Shown: positions 47,135 to 56,100 of the stretch, piece after piece
How the letters are laid out: each line of letters begins with the position of its first letter
Position numbering within the stretch: position 1 is the first letter of the stretch
Origin: Fulvimarina endophytica
GTDB lineage: Bacteria > Pseudomonadota > Alphaproteobacteria > Rhizobiales > Rhizobiaceae
NCBI RefSeq assembly: GCF_003403015.1
Contig: NZ_QURL01000001.1
Coordinates: 372,001 to 436,000 of the forward strand
Direction: 5' to 3'
DNA: 64,000 nucleotides
Translations under genes and position numbers: made by a program
Notes under the pieces: model-generated
Told to the model about the DNA's origin: nothing
What the model saw: the letters and a program-made list of their open reading frames with translations, nothing else
Databases searched by the model: none

Positions 47135-48654
47135 AGATCCAGACGGCGGTCGCGCAGGTTCTTCACCGAACCCTCGTAGCGGGCCCAGGACAGGGTCGCC
47201 AGATTGAGATCGGCGACGGTCACCATCTCCACGTTTTCCGAGGCTTCGGCCGCGATGCCGTCGCGCGCGAAGGGAAAATCACAGGGCGTGAAGATGCCCG
47301 ATTGCGCATATTCGATATCGAGATTGTCCACATTGCCCAGATTGCCCGTCATGCCGCTCGTGACGACATAGCACTGGTTCTCCACCGCGCGTGCCTGACA
47401 GCAGTAGCGCACGCGCAGATAGCCGTGCCGCGTATCCGTGTTGAACGGCACGAAGAGGATGCGCGCACCCTGATCGGCCAGACGGCGGCCGATCTCCGGG
47501 AATTCCGAATCGTAGCAGATCATGATGCCGACCGGTCCGCAGTCGGTCTCGATCACGTCGAGCGGTTCGCCGCCCTTGATCTGCCAGTAGGTCTGCTCGT
47601 TCGGCGTGGGATGGATCTTCTCGCGGGTATGGACGGAGCCGTCGCGCAGGAAGGCGTATCCGACGTTCTGGATATCCCCGTCCTCGGTCTTGGTCGCATG
47701 GCTGCCGCCGATGATGTTGATGTTCCGGCGGATCGCCATTTCCGTCAGCCTCTCGACGAATTCGGGCGTGTGCTCGGTCAGGCGCTGGATGGCGGCTTCC
47801 GGCTTCAGTTCCTCCGGCTCGCACGACAAGAGCATGAGCGTGAACAGCTCGGGGAAGACGACGAAATCCCCGCCATATTCGGAGGCGACCTCCACGAAAT
47901 ATTCGACGGCATCGTAGAACTGCTGCGGCCTGCTGATGGTCCGCGCTTCCATCTGGACCGTGACGACGCGCACAATATCCGGATTGCCGCGATTGACCGG
48001 CTGATTCTCACGCTCGGGATCGTAATACGGATTGCGCCAAACCATCAGCACGCCGTATCCGCCGGAGTCCGCATCGGCGGGATAGTAGTTCTTCAGGAGC
48101 CGGACCGGCTCGAAGCCTGCATTAAGATGGAAGGTGGCGACGGGGTCCTTCACGTCGTTGCGCTTCACGGCTTCCAGATAATCCTCGGGCGATGCGAATT
48201 TTCTGGCATTGCGCTTGTAGCCCGGCATGCGGCCGCCGAAGGCGATGCCCTTGAGATGCTTGTCGGTCGCAAGGCGCCGCCGGGCATCGTAGAGCCGCTT
48301 CCCGATCCGCAAGCGGCGCTTGTCGGGATCGACACAGACCTCCATGCCATAAAGCCATTCGCCCCGCCGGTCGTGCATCGCAGCGTATCCGCCGCCGGTG
48401 ACTTCGTTCCAGGTGTGCTGGTCGAGCGCCTTTCGCTCCGGCAGCATCATGGTCGCGGCGTAGCCGACCACCTCGCCGTCGTAGACCACGACGAACTGGC
48501 CTTCCGCGAATGCCGACATCTGACCGAGGATCATGCCCCGCGTATAGGGCGCCTCGTTCCGGAAGACCTTCGAAGACAAGGCGATGATCTTGTCGACATC
48601 TCCCTTCTCGGCAACGCGAACGACGATCTTCGGGGTTTGGCTTTTGTCGACCAT
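47104..48654 (-). CDS. GNAT acetyltransferase / carbon-nitrogen hydrolase fusion
   Basis: A 516-aa two-domain protein. Residues 1-225 resemble a GNAT N-acetyltransferase (VRVAEKGDVDKIIALS, VCVDPDKRRLRIGKRLYDARR). Residues ~230-500 are a nitrilase-superfamily domain with the full Glu-Lys-Cys triad: FPELF, REKIHPTPNEQ and MICYDSEFPE. This fusion is known in bacteria and archaea and has been linked to amidase/acetyl-transfer reactions of small metabolites, but the substrate is not established. The 3' end overlaps rarD by 31 bp on the other strand. Confidence 0.9.
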   Translation of the reverse strand: MVDKSQTPKIVVRVAEKGDVDKIIALSSKVFRNEAPYTRGMILGQMSAFAEGQFVVVYDGEVVGYAATMMLPERKALDQHTWNEVTGGGYAAMHDRRGEWLYGMEVCVDPDKRRLRIGKRLYDARRRLATDKHLKGIAFGGRMPGYKRNARKFASPEDYLEAVKRNDVKDPVATFHLNAGFEPVRLLKNYYPADADSGGYGVLMVWRNPYYDPERENQPVNRGNPDIVRVVTVQMEARTISRPQQFYDAVEYFVEVASEYGGDFVVFPELFTLMLLSCEPEELKPEAAIQRLTEHTPEFVERLTEMAIRRNINIIGGSHATKTEDGDIQNVGYAFLRDGSVHTREKIHPTPNEQTYWQIKGGEPLDVIETDCGPVGIMICYDSEFPEIGRRLADQGARILFVPFNTDTRHGYLRVRYCCQARAVENQCYVVTSGMTGNLGNVDNLDIEYAQSGIFTPCDFPFARDGIAAEASENVEMVTVADLNLATLSWARYEGSVKNLRDRRLDLYRIAWSDGG

Positions 48655-48792
48655 GGAGGTTGGGCTGTCCTCGATTGATTAGGATTTCACCCAAACCTAG
48701 GCGGCAAAGGATCTGCCGCAACGCGTGAGCCGCATAATTCGCAGGAGAACCAGCGCGCCACTCCTGCGCGCCGGAACCTACACCGCCCGCAA

Positions 48793-49398
48793 TCAGAGCT
48801 TCTCGATGATCTCGCCTCGACCCTCGAGCGCCATCTCGCCGAGAGCGCCTTCGATTGCGGGAAGAACCTCGTCGATGTCGGTCACGGGCAGCGGTCGCAC
48901 ATGCTGTGAGCGATGGATGAAGCCTTCCGCATCCATATGGTCGAGGAGGCTGGTCAACGGGTCCCAGAACCCGTTCAGATTCGCGATCACGATAGGCTTG
49001 CGGTGACGGCCGAGCTGGCCCCAGGTGAGGATCTCGATCAGTTCCTCGAGCGTTCCGATACCGCCCGGCAGGGCGACGAAGGCGTCCGACCGCCGGAACA
49101 TCAGATGCTTGCGCTCATGCATGTCCTCGGTGACGATCAGCTCGTCGAGCCGCTTCAGCTCGCTCTCGGTCGCCTCCATATCGATGAGGAAACGAGGAAT
49201 GATCCCGGTGACGAGGCCGCCGCCTTCGATCACCCCATCGGAGACCGCACCCATGATGCCGCGGGTGCCGCCACCATAGACGAGACGGATATCGTGCTCG
49301 GCAAGCGCGAGGCCGAGACGGCGAGCGGCGGAGAGATATTCGGGATCGCGGCCGGTGGAGGAGCCGCAATAGACGCATAGGGAACGAATCGTTGTCAT
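48793..49398 (-). CDS. TIGR00730/LOG family protein
   Basis: A 201-aa Rossmann-fold protein of the LOG (lonely guy) family, which in plants and some bacteria hydrolyses cytokinin nucleotides to free base. The signature LPGGIGTLEELIEILTW and the YGGGTRGIMGAVSDGVI segment are complete. ATG 49398 begins MTTIRSLCVYCGSS, the normal start; the longer open frame is not protein-like. The substrate in bacteria is often AMP or other nucleotides, so plant interaction cannot be assumed. Confidence 0.92.
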   Translation of the reverse strand: MTTIRSLCVYCGSSTGRDPEYLSAARRLGLALAEHDIRLVYGGGTRGIMGAVSDGVIEGGGLVTGIIPRFLIDMEATESELKRLDELIVTEDMHERKHLMFRRSDAFVALPGGIGTLEELIEILTWGQLGRHRKPIVIANLNGFWDPLTSLLDHMDAEGFIHRSQHVRPLPVTDIDEVLPAIEGALGEMALEGRGEIIEKL

Positions 49399-49724
49399 GG
49401 CTCGGAAAATCGGTTTTGCGCGGGCAGCCGTCAAGCGTGAATCCGGCATTGCGTTACGTGTTCGGCGAAATGCTGCGCACGAGCCGACATACCGCCGTCT
49501 GCGACCGTTAGGTAAGGCTTGCAGGAGAGATGAAACCATCAGGCGCACATGCGAGACGCGCGATATCGAGTTCTTCCGAAGGACCGTCGGTTTCGAAGCT
49601 GCCTGGCGCGAGATGATTTTGCAGGCCGCGGGATGCCGTCTCGATCGCATGGCATAGATATCCATCTGCGACGATCGTGAACGATCGCGACGAATACCCT
49701 AGACGAGGCGGATATCGACCGCGC
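49399..49724. other. Divergent spacer between LOG gene and DUF454 gene
   Basis: 326 bp with no credible coding region; it should carry the promoters of the two outward-facing genes. No repeat or hairpin recognised. Confidence 0.3.
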
Positions 49725-50117
49725 ATGACGACGATCCGCATCTTCTGGTGGGCCATCGGCGCCCTCGCACTCGCACTGGGGCTGATCGGAGCCGTTCTGC
49801 CGCTCCTGCCGACGACCCCCTTCCTGATCCTCGCGGCCTTCGCGTTCTCCAAGAGCTCGCCACGAGTCGAACGCTGGCTGATCGAGCATCCGCGCTTCGG
49901 CCCGACGATCATGAATTGGCGACGCGAGAGAGCGATCGCCCGCAAGGCGAAATGGCTGGCGACGATCGTCATGCTGGTCACGCTCGCCGGCGGCCTGGTC
50001 TTCGGTCTCTCGTCGACGGTCCTGACGATCCAGGCGTTGGTCTTCGCCGGCGTCTGCACCTTCCTCTGGACGAGGCCGGAACCGCGCGCCGACCTGTTCG
50101 AGGAGAACGGGGCCTGA
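49725..50117 (+). CDS. DUF454 (YbaN) family inner-membrane protein
   Basis: A 130-aa membrane protein with two helices near the N-terminus (residues 5-40, containing the family hallmark VLPLLPTTPFLILAAFAF) and two near residues 75-110. The basic loop RWLIEHPRFGPTIMNWRRE is conserved among YbaN proteins. Function is unknown. The ATG at 49725 is the natural start. Confidence 0.88.
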   Translation: MTTIRIFWWAIGALALALGLIGAVLPLLPTTPFLILAAFAFSKSSPRVERWLIEHPRFGPTIMNWRRERAIARKAKWLATIVMLVTLAGGLVFGLSSTVLTIQALVFAGVCTFLWTRPEPRADLFEENGA

Positions 50118-50291
50118 AACCTGGCCGGCCGGCGCGCCACAGGAGCGGCCGGCCGGCCGAACACGGAAGGTTCGCGGCGCGCGGAGCTGGAAGCGAGCCT
50201 TCGGACGAATGAACTCAACGACGTCGGGGAACCGACGTATCGTCGTTGGGGGCATTCTCCCGCTCCCCCGCACCCTTCTCGCGCCCGCGCC

Positions 50292-51020
50292 TCACTTGCT
50301 GGAGCGGCACTGCTGATCGAAGGTGAGGATCGGCCAGCGGTTCATGCGCGTCGCGGTCTGCTTGATCCAGCCGGAGAAATTGGCGACCTGGGCCCGGCAC
50401 CAGTTCTCTCCAGACTGCGACTTGCACTCTTCGAGCCGGACGCAGGTTCCAGCAGGAATCGTCGCGACGACGTCGGCATCGCTGCGAGCTTCCTTGCGAG
50501 CATTGAGCGCGACGAGAACGCCCGCCTCGACGCTTCCGCCGTTCGGCGCGATCTCGGGAAGGCTCATATCCTTAGCGTCGGCGCAACTTGCGGTGTAGCC
50601 GTAATAGGTGCAGGGCGAGCGGGTGGACGGGGAGGGCGATCCGGCGCTTGCGGACTGTGTCACCCGCTCGAACACGATCGGGCCGCTGGTGGTGTCGCCG
50701 TTGATCCGCCGCTGATTGCCGCCGAGACGCGCCACGATCTTGTTGCTCGAATCGCGAAGGGCGAGCTGGTTGTCGACGATCGCCCAGTGATCGAGGTCGC
50801 TGAGCGTTCCGCCGCAATGTTCGGCCGACAACCCGAACCCGCCGTCGACGCTCTGGGAACGCAACTCCACGCGGCAGGCGCCGTCCTTCGTAAAACTCGG
50901 ATCGAGGGTCTGCCACGTTCCGGAAAACGCGGCGACAAAGTCCGCCTCGCTCTGGGCCAGGACGGGAGCCGTCAAGGCGAAAAAGGCGGCAGCCGCCGTC
51001 GATGTATAAATCCTGATCAA
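50292..51020 (-). CDS. Secreted Inh-like (AprI) / SH3 domain protein
   Basis: A 242-aa exported protein. A signal peptide ends near APVLAQ. Residues ~25-110 resemble the AprI/Inh metalloprotease-inhibitor fold: FSGTWQ, CRVELRSQ, two cysteines about 30 residues apart, then HWAIVDNQLALRD. A linker follows, then a bacterial SH3-like domain at residues ~165-230 (ALNARKEARSDADVVATIPA and VANFSGWIKQ). It is the last gene of the curli arm, 46 bp after the CsgH-like gene on the same strand. Periplasmic or surface location is inferred; a role in protecting or anchoring fibres is a guess from position. Confidence 0.65.
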   Translation of the reverse strand: MIRIYTSTAAAAFFALTAPVLAQSEADFVAAFSGTWQTLDPSFTKDGACRVELRSQSVDGGFGLSAEHCGGTLSDLDHWAIVDNQLALRDSSNKIVARLGGNQRRINGDTTSGPIVFERVTQSASAGSPSPSTRSPCTYYGYTASCADAKDMSLPEIAPNGGSVEAGVLVALNARKEARSDADVVATIPAGTCVRLEECKSQSGENWCRAQVANFSGWIKQTATRMNRWPILTFDQQCRSSK

Positions 51021-51066
51021 GATCTGTTCCCCGTACGATCTCTTTTGCTGGGCGTTCGGGCGGGCG

Positions 51067-51477
51067 CTACCTCTGCGTCAGCACCTGCGCCGATGCGATC
51101 TCGTGACCGCCGGCCTGAACGACGAAACGCACGCTCAGGCTATCTCCGGCGGAGGCGTTGACGCTGGTGGTCGCCACAACGGCGGTTTCCCCCGCTGCCA
51201 ATTTGGCGGTGCCGCCCTGGGCGGTGTTGATCCGGCCGGATGGCCCGGACTTCTCGATCGTGATCCTGCCCTCGTACTCGCCGGCGCTGAGACCGATGAT
51301 CCGCCCGGCGATCCGCAAGGTTCCGTCCTCCCCCGAAACGTCGATCGCGCCGATGGCCGAAGGCATCGGCGTGGCCCCGTCCGTCGCGGGTACTGGTGAA
51401 GAGGACTGGGCGAAGGAGGCGGTTCCGGCAGGGGCCATGGCCATGATCAGGAGCGAAAGGCAGAATGCTGCGCGCAT
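51067..51477 (-). CDS. csgH: CsgH-like curli accessory protein
   Basis: A 136-aa exported protein with a signal peptide (ending near ASFAQ) and an Ig-like beta-sandwich domain. The latter half, from RITIEKSGPSGRINTAQGG to VRFVVQAGGHEIAS, matches the alphaproteobacterial CsgH proteins, which act like CsgC to stop curlin aggregating in the periplasm. Its position directly after a curlin gene (1-nt gap) supports this. ATG 51477 is the start since it leads straight into the signal peptide. Domain assignment is by pattern reading and should be confirmed by profile search. Confidence 0.72.
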   Translation of the reverse strand: MRAAFCLSLLIMAMAPAGTASFAQSSSPVPATDGATPMPSAIGAIDVSGEDGTLRIAGRIIGLSAGEYEGRITIEKSGPSGRINTAQGGTAKLAAGETAVVATTSVNASAGDSLSVRFVVQAGGHEIASAQVLTQR

Positions 51478-51478
51478 C

Positions 51479-52186
51479 TCACTGCCCGAAGGTCGACTGC
51501 GTGATGAAGACCGTTGCGCCATTGCTGACCACGCTGGGCGGCGCGCCGACGAGATTGTTTCCGATCTGATTGTAGATCACGTTCGTGCCGGGCGCGCCGA
51601 CGACCGAGAGAGCGGCGGCATTGTTGTTGCCCTGCTGGAGGATGCCGCCGAAGACCTGGTTGCCTTCCACGTCGACTTCCGCCTGATTGTCGTTGCCGAT
51701 CTGGATCGCGCCGGCGCCGGAGAGCTGCCCGTTCACGGAGACGTCGGCGGAATTGCCGCGTCCGTCCTGGAAAACGAAGGCCGTGTTGCCTCCGGCGAAA
51801 TCGGAAGCCAGGGCCGAGCCTGCGTCCGGAGTGGCCGAGCGGCCGAGCGTTCCCGCAGCCGCATCGACGGCGATCGTCGCGCTGTTGCCCTCGCCGCTCG
51901 TCCCTGAATTCTGCTCGAGGGCGATTCGGTTGCCATTGCCGCCATCGAGGATGGTGGCTGAATTGCCTGCGCCGATCTGGCGCGCGAAGGCGGACTTGTC
52001 ATCGTCGAGGATAAGGGACCGTCCACCCACGATGCTTCCGACTGCTTCGGACTGGTCGACGATCAGCGTGTTCTGCCCCCCGTCCTGCGTGATCCGCAAC
52101 TGATTGTCCTGAGCGTAAGCCAACGTTACGGAAACTGCAGAGACGAAGATTGCGCCCGCAATGGCAGGGAAGGGGTGCAAGAACAT
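51479..52186 (-). CDS. Curlin-repeat amyloid protein, small (235 aa)
   Basis: A 235-aa secreted protein with signal peptide to about LAYAQ and imperfect curlin-type repeats in which a Gln and an Asn recur 5-6 residues apart, such as ITQDGGQNTLIV, ARQIGAGNSATIL, AIQIGNDNQAEVDV and LQQGNNNAAALSV. The spacing implies a stacked beta-strand fibre core. ATG 52186 follows GGAG at good distance (an in-frame GTG is one codon earlier). It may play the nucleator (CsgB-like) or subunit role; the two cannot be told apart here. Confidence 0.82.
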   Translation of the reverse strand: MFLHPFPAIAGAIFVSAVSVTLAYAQDNQLRITQDGGQNTLIVDQSEAVGSIVGGRSLILDDDKSAFARQIGAGNSATILDGGNGNRIALEQNSGTSGEGNSATIAVDAAAGTLGRSATPDAGSALASDFAGGNTAFVFQDGRGNSADVSVNGQLSGAGAIQIGNDNQAEVDVEGNQVFGGILQQGNNNAAALSVVGAPGTNVIYNQIGNNLVGAPPSVVSNGATVFITQSTFGQ

Positions 52187-52223
52187 CACAGTCTCCGTGG
52201 ATGGCTTCTATACTCGCCCTCTA

Positions 52224-52727
52224 CTACCATGATTGTTGTGATATGGATACCATATTACCGTTCCCGACCTGCGAAAAACCAGCGATATTGCCGCTTCCGA
52301 TCTGGCTCACGCTGGCCTGGTTGCCCCGACCCTCGATGAAGGCGGAGAGTGTGTTGTTCGCGCCGCGCTGGGCGGAGGCGAAGAGATTGTCGCTGCCCAC
52401 CACCTCGACGGTCATCGCGTTGCCGTAACCCTGCTGAAGCAACGAACCGAAGGGAAGCCCGTCGATGAGAGGCTTCGCGGCAAGACCTTCGCGCCCGCCG
52501 TTGCGATCGCCGCGAATGTCGATCGTGATCGCATTGGCGGAGAGGTCTGAACTCGAGTTATAGGTCTGGCGAATGTCGAGGCCGTTGTCGTTGCCCTCGA
52601 CCGCCAAAACCAGCGTGTCGAGGCTGTCGGCCGTGGTGTCGATAATCAGCCTGTTCTCAGTGGCCGAGGCGGTCGAAGCAGCGAGCAATCCGGCGGTTGC
52701 GAGAAGAAGAAGGCGCATGACGGTCAT
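52224..52727 (-). CDS. Curlin-repeat amyloid protein, small (167 aa)
   Basis: A 167-aa secreted protein close in size to E. coli CsgA/CsgB. A signal peptide ends near ASTASA. The first half has loose repeats, LVLAVEGNDNGLDIRQ for example, and the last 60 residues are regular: AQRGANNTLSAFIEGRGN, VSQIGSGNIAGFSQ, VGNGNMVSISQQSW. ATG 52727 is used; ATG 52718 is also possible. It lies 37 bp upstream of the 235-aa curlin. Because of size it is the best candidate for a classic curlin subunit or nucleator. Confidence 0.85.
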   Translation of the reverse strand: MTVMRLLLLATAGLLAASTASATENRLIIDTTADSLDTLVLAVEGNDNGLDIRQTYNSSSDLSANAITIDIRGDRNGGREGLAAKPLIDGLPFGSLLQQGYGNAMTVEVVGSDNLFASAQRGANNTLSAFIEGRGNQASVSQIGSGNIAGFSQVGNGNMVSISQQSW

Positions 52728-52856
52728 CCGATCCGTTGAGTTGGATCGATGATGCCGCAGTCCTTCTCACGCCCTCTTGCGCAATCTTTTCAAATTGTAT
52801 GGATCTGCCGTAACGTCGACGAACCTCGCATCACGGTTAAGACTTTCGAACGATCC

Positions 52857-54440
52857 TCAATACTGGCCGATCGACGCGCTGTTGCCCTCGCCCCCCTGCC
52901 GCACGCGCGCGAGTTGTCCCTCGCCGATCTGGCCGATACCGGCCTGATTGCCGTCGCCGACAGTGGTGATCATGGCCGAATGCGATGTGCCGGCCTGGAA
53001 GATCCCGCTAAGGTTCTCGTTGCCCACGATCGAGACCGAAGCCGTATTGTCCCGTCCGGCCTGAACGATGCCCCCCTGCGCGAGAAGGCTTTGAAGGAGC
53101 GCATCCCTGTCATCCCGTCCCGGGATCGATGCGCCGACATCGTTCCGGCTTCCGACGATCGTTACATCGGCGCGGTTCGAAAGGCCCGACTGGTTGATGA
53201 GGAGGTCGTTTGCGTCTCCCTCAAATGACAGCGATGCGATATTGCCGAGCCGGATGCCGGACTGGCGCGAGAACACTGCGTCCGAGTCCTGCACGATCGT
53301 GGCCGTGTTCCCATCGCCGGTCTGGCGGGCGTTCGTCTCGTTTCCGTCGCCCGTCATCGTCACGAACAGTCCGTTCTGAAGACCGGACTGCGAAAGGGAG
53401 AAGAGATTGCCGTCGGAACCGCCGCCTGTCGACGAGGCGCCGATGGTCAGTTGCAACTGGTTGCCGTCACCGACCTGCTCCACCGAAGCCGCGTATCCGG
53501 CAAGCTGCGAGCCCTGGGCGCTCATCGCGCGATAGCCGCCGATGCCTTCCCCCCCATTGTCGTCGCCGAAGATCGAGATGCCGGCGAGATTGTCGCCCCC
53601 GCCCGATGTCGTGAAGCCGGTCTGGCGAACCTGATCGACGAAGTTGCGGTCACCGACGAGCGACAGATCGAGCGCATGGCCCTGGCCCGTCTGCTGCAGG
53701 TTGCCGATCGTGTTGTCCTCGCCGGTGCTGATCAGGGTTGCCTGATTGGCCGCGCCATCCTGGGATGCGATGCGTAGGGCGTTGCCTCGCACGCTCTGCA
53801 AGACGGAAAGGCTGTTCTGCGCGCCGCTCTGGCGTATCTGCCAGATCGACTGACCGAAGCCCAACTGGTCGACCTCGAGACGATTGGTACCCGTCGTGGA
53901 CGCCGTCGGCAGCCATTGCTGGGCGAGTTCCTGGAAGAGGTGGTTCGCCGGACCGGACGATTCACCGAGCCGGCTCGTCGCCGGGTCGTAGCGGCCGCCG
54001 ATCTGCCGTATCTCCGCGCTGTTCGTAATGCTGGTGCCGGCGGAATCGGCGCGCTGATCGATGGCGCCGATCGTGCTTCCGCCTCCCATGTCGCGGCCCG
54101 ATCGTTGCTCGACGATTAGCTGGTTGACGTCGCCTGCCTGGGTGAGACCGGAGGCCGATCCGACCGTGCCGGTCAGAAAGCCGGGAACGCCGATCAGGTT
54201 CGAGGGGCCGACGGCATTGTCTTCGCCGACCTGTGTGATCGTCAGCGTGTTGCCCGCGCCGAGCTGATTGAGGCGGAGGTCGTTCGACGAGCCGCCGACG
54301 ATGTTGCGGGCACCGGTCTGATCGATCACCGCCTCGTTCTGGTCGCCGACCTGACCGAGAAACACCTCGTTGGACTGCGCGAAGGCCGCGGAGGCGGAAA
54401 GCCATAGAGCGAAGGCCGGAAGAACGCGATGCAAGACCAT
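52857..54440 (-). CDS. Very long curlin-repeat amyloid protein (527 aa)
   Basis: A 527-aa secreted protein with a signal peptide ending near AAFAQ. It has roughly 25 curlin-like strands, each with Gln and Asn/Asp at regular places: LGQVGDQNEAVIDQTG, NQLGAGNTLTITQVGEDN, VEQVGDGNQLQLTI, and the regular end region ITTVGDGNQAGIGQIGEG. Less regular loops separate blocks, e.g. residues ~110-170. At over three times the CsgA length it could form a long solenoid or cross-beta fibre subunit. It stands 97 bp downstream of the 520-aa curlin, with a stable hairpin between them. Confidence 0.85.
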   Translation of the reverse strand: MVLHRVLPAFALWLSASAAFAQSNEVFLGQVGDQNEAVIDQTGARNIVGGSSNDLRLNQLGAGNTLTITQVGEDNAVGPSNLIGVPGFLTGTVGSASGLTQAGDVNQLIVEQRSGRDMGGGSTIGAIDQRADSAGTSITNSAEIRQIGGRYDPATSRLGESSGPANHLFQELAQQWLPTASTTGTNRLEVDQLGFGQSIWQIRQSGAQNSLSVLQSVRGNALRIASQDGAANQATLISTGEDNTIGNLQQTGQGHALDLSLVGDRNFVDQVRQTGFTTSGGGDNLAGISIFGDDNGGEGIGGYRAMSAQGSQLAGYAASVEQVGDGNQLQLTIGASSTGGGSDGNLFSLSQSGLQNGLFVTMTGDGNETNARQTGDGNTATIVQDSDAVFSRQSGIRLGNIASLSFEGDANDLLINQSGLSNRADVTIVGSRNDVGASIPGRDDRDALLQSLLAQGGIVQAGRDNTASVSIVGNENLSGIFQAGTSHSAMITTVGDGNQAGIGQIGEGQLARVRQGGEGNSASIGQY

Positions 54441-54482
54441 GGCAGGAAATCTCCGCGATAGGATGCGTCTGAGGACGCGAGA

Positions 54483-54511
54483 AGGTCGGCCGGGAAAGCC
54501 CCGGCCGACCT
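54483..54511 (-). terminator. Strong hairpin between the two long curlin genes
   Basis: A perfect 12-bp GC-rich stem (AGGTCGGCCGGG and its complement) with a 5-nt loop lies 26 bp after the 54538 curlin stop. The 3' tail is only weakly T-rich, so it could be a partial terminator or a stabiliser that lets the first curlin mRNA outnumber the rest. Confidence 0.6.
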
Positions 54512-54537
54512 CTTATTCGACGAGTTCCGTCTACCGC

Positions 54538-56100
54538 TTACAGGCGGCCGTTCGGGGCGCCGCCCTGGGTCACATTGAGGACGTTGCCGTTCCCGCCCTG
54601 ATCGAAGTTCGTGTAGTTGCTGCTTCCGAACTGGGAGACCAGCGCGCTGTTTCCGTTACCGGAAACGGTACCGAAGATCTCGTTGTCGCTGGAGGTCTGG
54701 AAGAGGGTCGTGTCGTTCCCGTTGCCCGAAACATCCAGGTCGACCAGGTTGTTCATCCCGCCCTGGGAGGTGATCACGGTGTTGGTGTCACCAGAGATGT
54801 TCAGGCTGGCATTCTGGAGCGAACCGAGCTGGCTCAGGGAAACGGTATTGCCGAGGCCACCGTCGATCGCAACCGAAGCGAGATGGTCGCTTCCGTCCTG
54901 GAACATGACCGCAGTATTGAACGAGCCGCCGTCGATCGACAGGCCTGCGCCATTACCATTGCTTGACTGATCCACGAGGACGGTGTTTCGGTTCGCATCG
55001 TTGTCCATGCCGATGACGAAGGTGCTTCGGCCGGACTGGGTGGCGACGACGCCGTTGCGGTCGCTGCCGTTGGCGATCGAGACGAGGGCGCTGCCGAAGT
55101 CGGACTGGGTCGAAGTGATCTCGTTGCGATCGGACCCGGTGATCTCGAGTGCGAGGTTAGCGTTATTGGTCTGCGAGAGCGTCAGCGTATTGCCGTCGCC
55201 GTCGTTGACGGCAACATTACCGACGTTGTCGGTCGCGGTCTGCGAGAGCGTGATGATGTTGCCGTCGCCTGCGCCGACAAGCACGTTGCCGAAGTTGTAC
55301 GCGTCAACCTGCGAGACACCGATATCGTTGTCATCGCCGTCGTTCACCGAAACCGTGGCGCTGTTCTCGAAGGCCCAGGTCTCGGGGTCGTTCTGCGTGA
55401 TCGTGACCTTGTTGTCATCGCCCATGGTCGAGCTGGAGGCGCTGTTAACTTCGCCGATCTGCTCGATCGTCGTGTTGTTGCCGTCACCGTTCTGAGCGAG
55501 ATTGGCCGTGTTCGCATAGCCCGCGTCGAAATCGAAGGGGGACTTGATTTCCTGCGTGACGTCCGCCGTGTTGCCCTGACCGGTCTGGGCGATCGAGGTT
55601 ACGCGGCTGAAGGTGCTGCCGGTACCGCTCTGCGTCACGGTCGCCGTGTTCTGGCCATTCTGGGTGACTGCGTCGACGACGCTTCCGGCGCCGGCCGACT
55701 GATCGATGGTCAGCGTATTGCCCAGTCCACGTGCGGGACCTTCCTGAACGACGGATCCGACCACGTTGTCGTCCGAGGACTGCGTGACGTCGATCGAGTT
55801 ACGGTTGCCATACTGCTCGACGCCAACTCCGTCGAGGCCGATCACGTTGCTGTTGCCGCTCTGCGTAACGGTCAGCGAGCCGCGGGTGCCGCTCTGCAGC
55901 AGGAACTGGTCGCCGCTACCCGCCTTGTTGTCGTCACCCGTCTGCGTGACGGTGGCCTCGTTGGCGCGAGCGGTTGTGGAGCGCTGCGACGTCTGGGAGA
56001 CGAAGGCTTCGTTGCCGTTGCCGGCCGACTGCGCGAAGGCGGCGCCGCTGAGAAGCGTCAGCGCCGTGGCAGCCAGAAGTGAAGTCTTGAAAATGGTCAT
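54538..56100 (-). CDS. Very long curlin-repeat amyloid protein (520 aa)
   Basis: A 520-aa secreted protein with a signal peptide ending near GAAFAQ. The rest is one continuous array of about 35 strand units of 11-13 residues. Q-type units such as ATVTQTGDDN, LTVTQSGNSN and LTLSQTNNAN alternate in the second half with G/D-type units such as VAVNDGDGN and LSIDGGSFN. Composition is very rich in Asn, Gln, Ser, Thr, Gly and Asp, with almost no Lys and no Cys. ATG 56100 follows GAAAGGA at ideal distance. First gene of the minus-strand curli arm, hence probably the most highly expressed. Confidence 0.88.
   Translation of the reverse strand: MTIFKTSLLAATALTLLSGAAFAQSAGNGNEAFVSQTSQRSTTARANEATVTQTGDDNKAGSGDQFLLQSGTRGSLTVTQSGNSNVIGLDGVGVEQYGNRNSIDVTQSSDDNVVGSVVQEGPARGLGNTLTIDQSAGAGSVVDAVTQNGQNTATVTQSGTGSTFSRVTSIAQTGQGNTADVTQEIKSPFDFDAGYANTANLAQNGDGNNTTIEQIGEVNSASSSTMGDDNKVTITQNDPETWAFENSATVSVNDGDDNDIGVSQVDAYNFGNVLVGAGDGNIITLSQTATDNVGNVAVNDGDGNTLTLSQTNNANLALEITGSDRNEITSTQSDFGSALVSIANGSDRNGVVATQSGRSTFVIGMDNDANRNTVLVDQSSNGNGAGLSIDGGSFNTAVMFQDGSDHLASVAIDGGLGNTVSLSQLGSLQNASLNISGDTNTVITSQGGMNNLVDLDVSGNGNDTTLFQTSSDNEIFGTVSGNGNSALVSQFGSSNYTNFDQGGNGNVLNVTQGGAPNGRL

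Noticed and set aside
52200-56100. Repetitive DNA in the curlin genes considered as a CRISPR or tandem-repeat element.
   Set aside because: The periodicity follows protein repeats with diverged nucleotides; there are no identical direct repeats with unique spacers and no cas genes.
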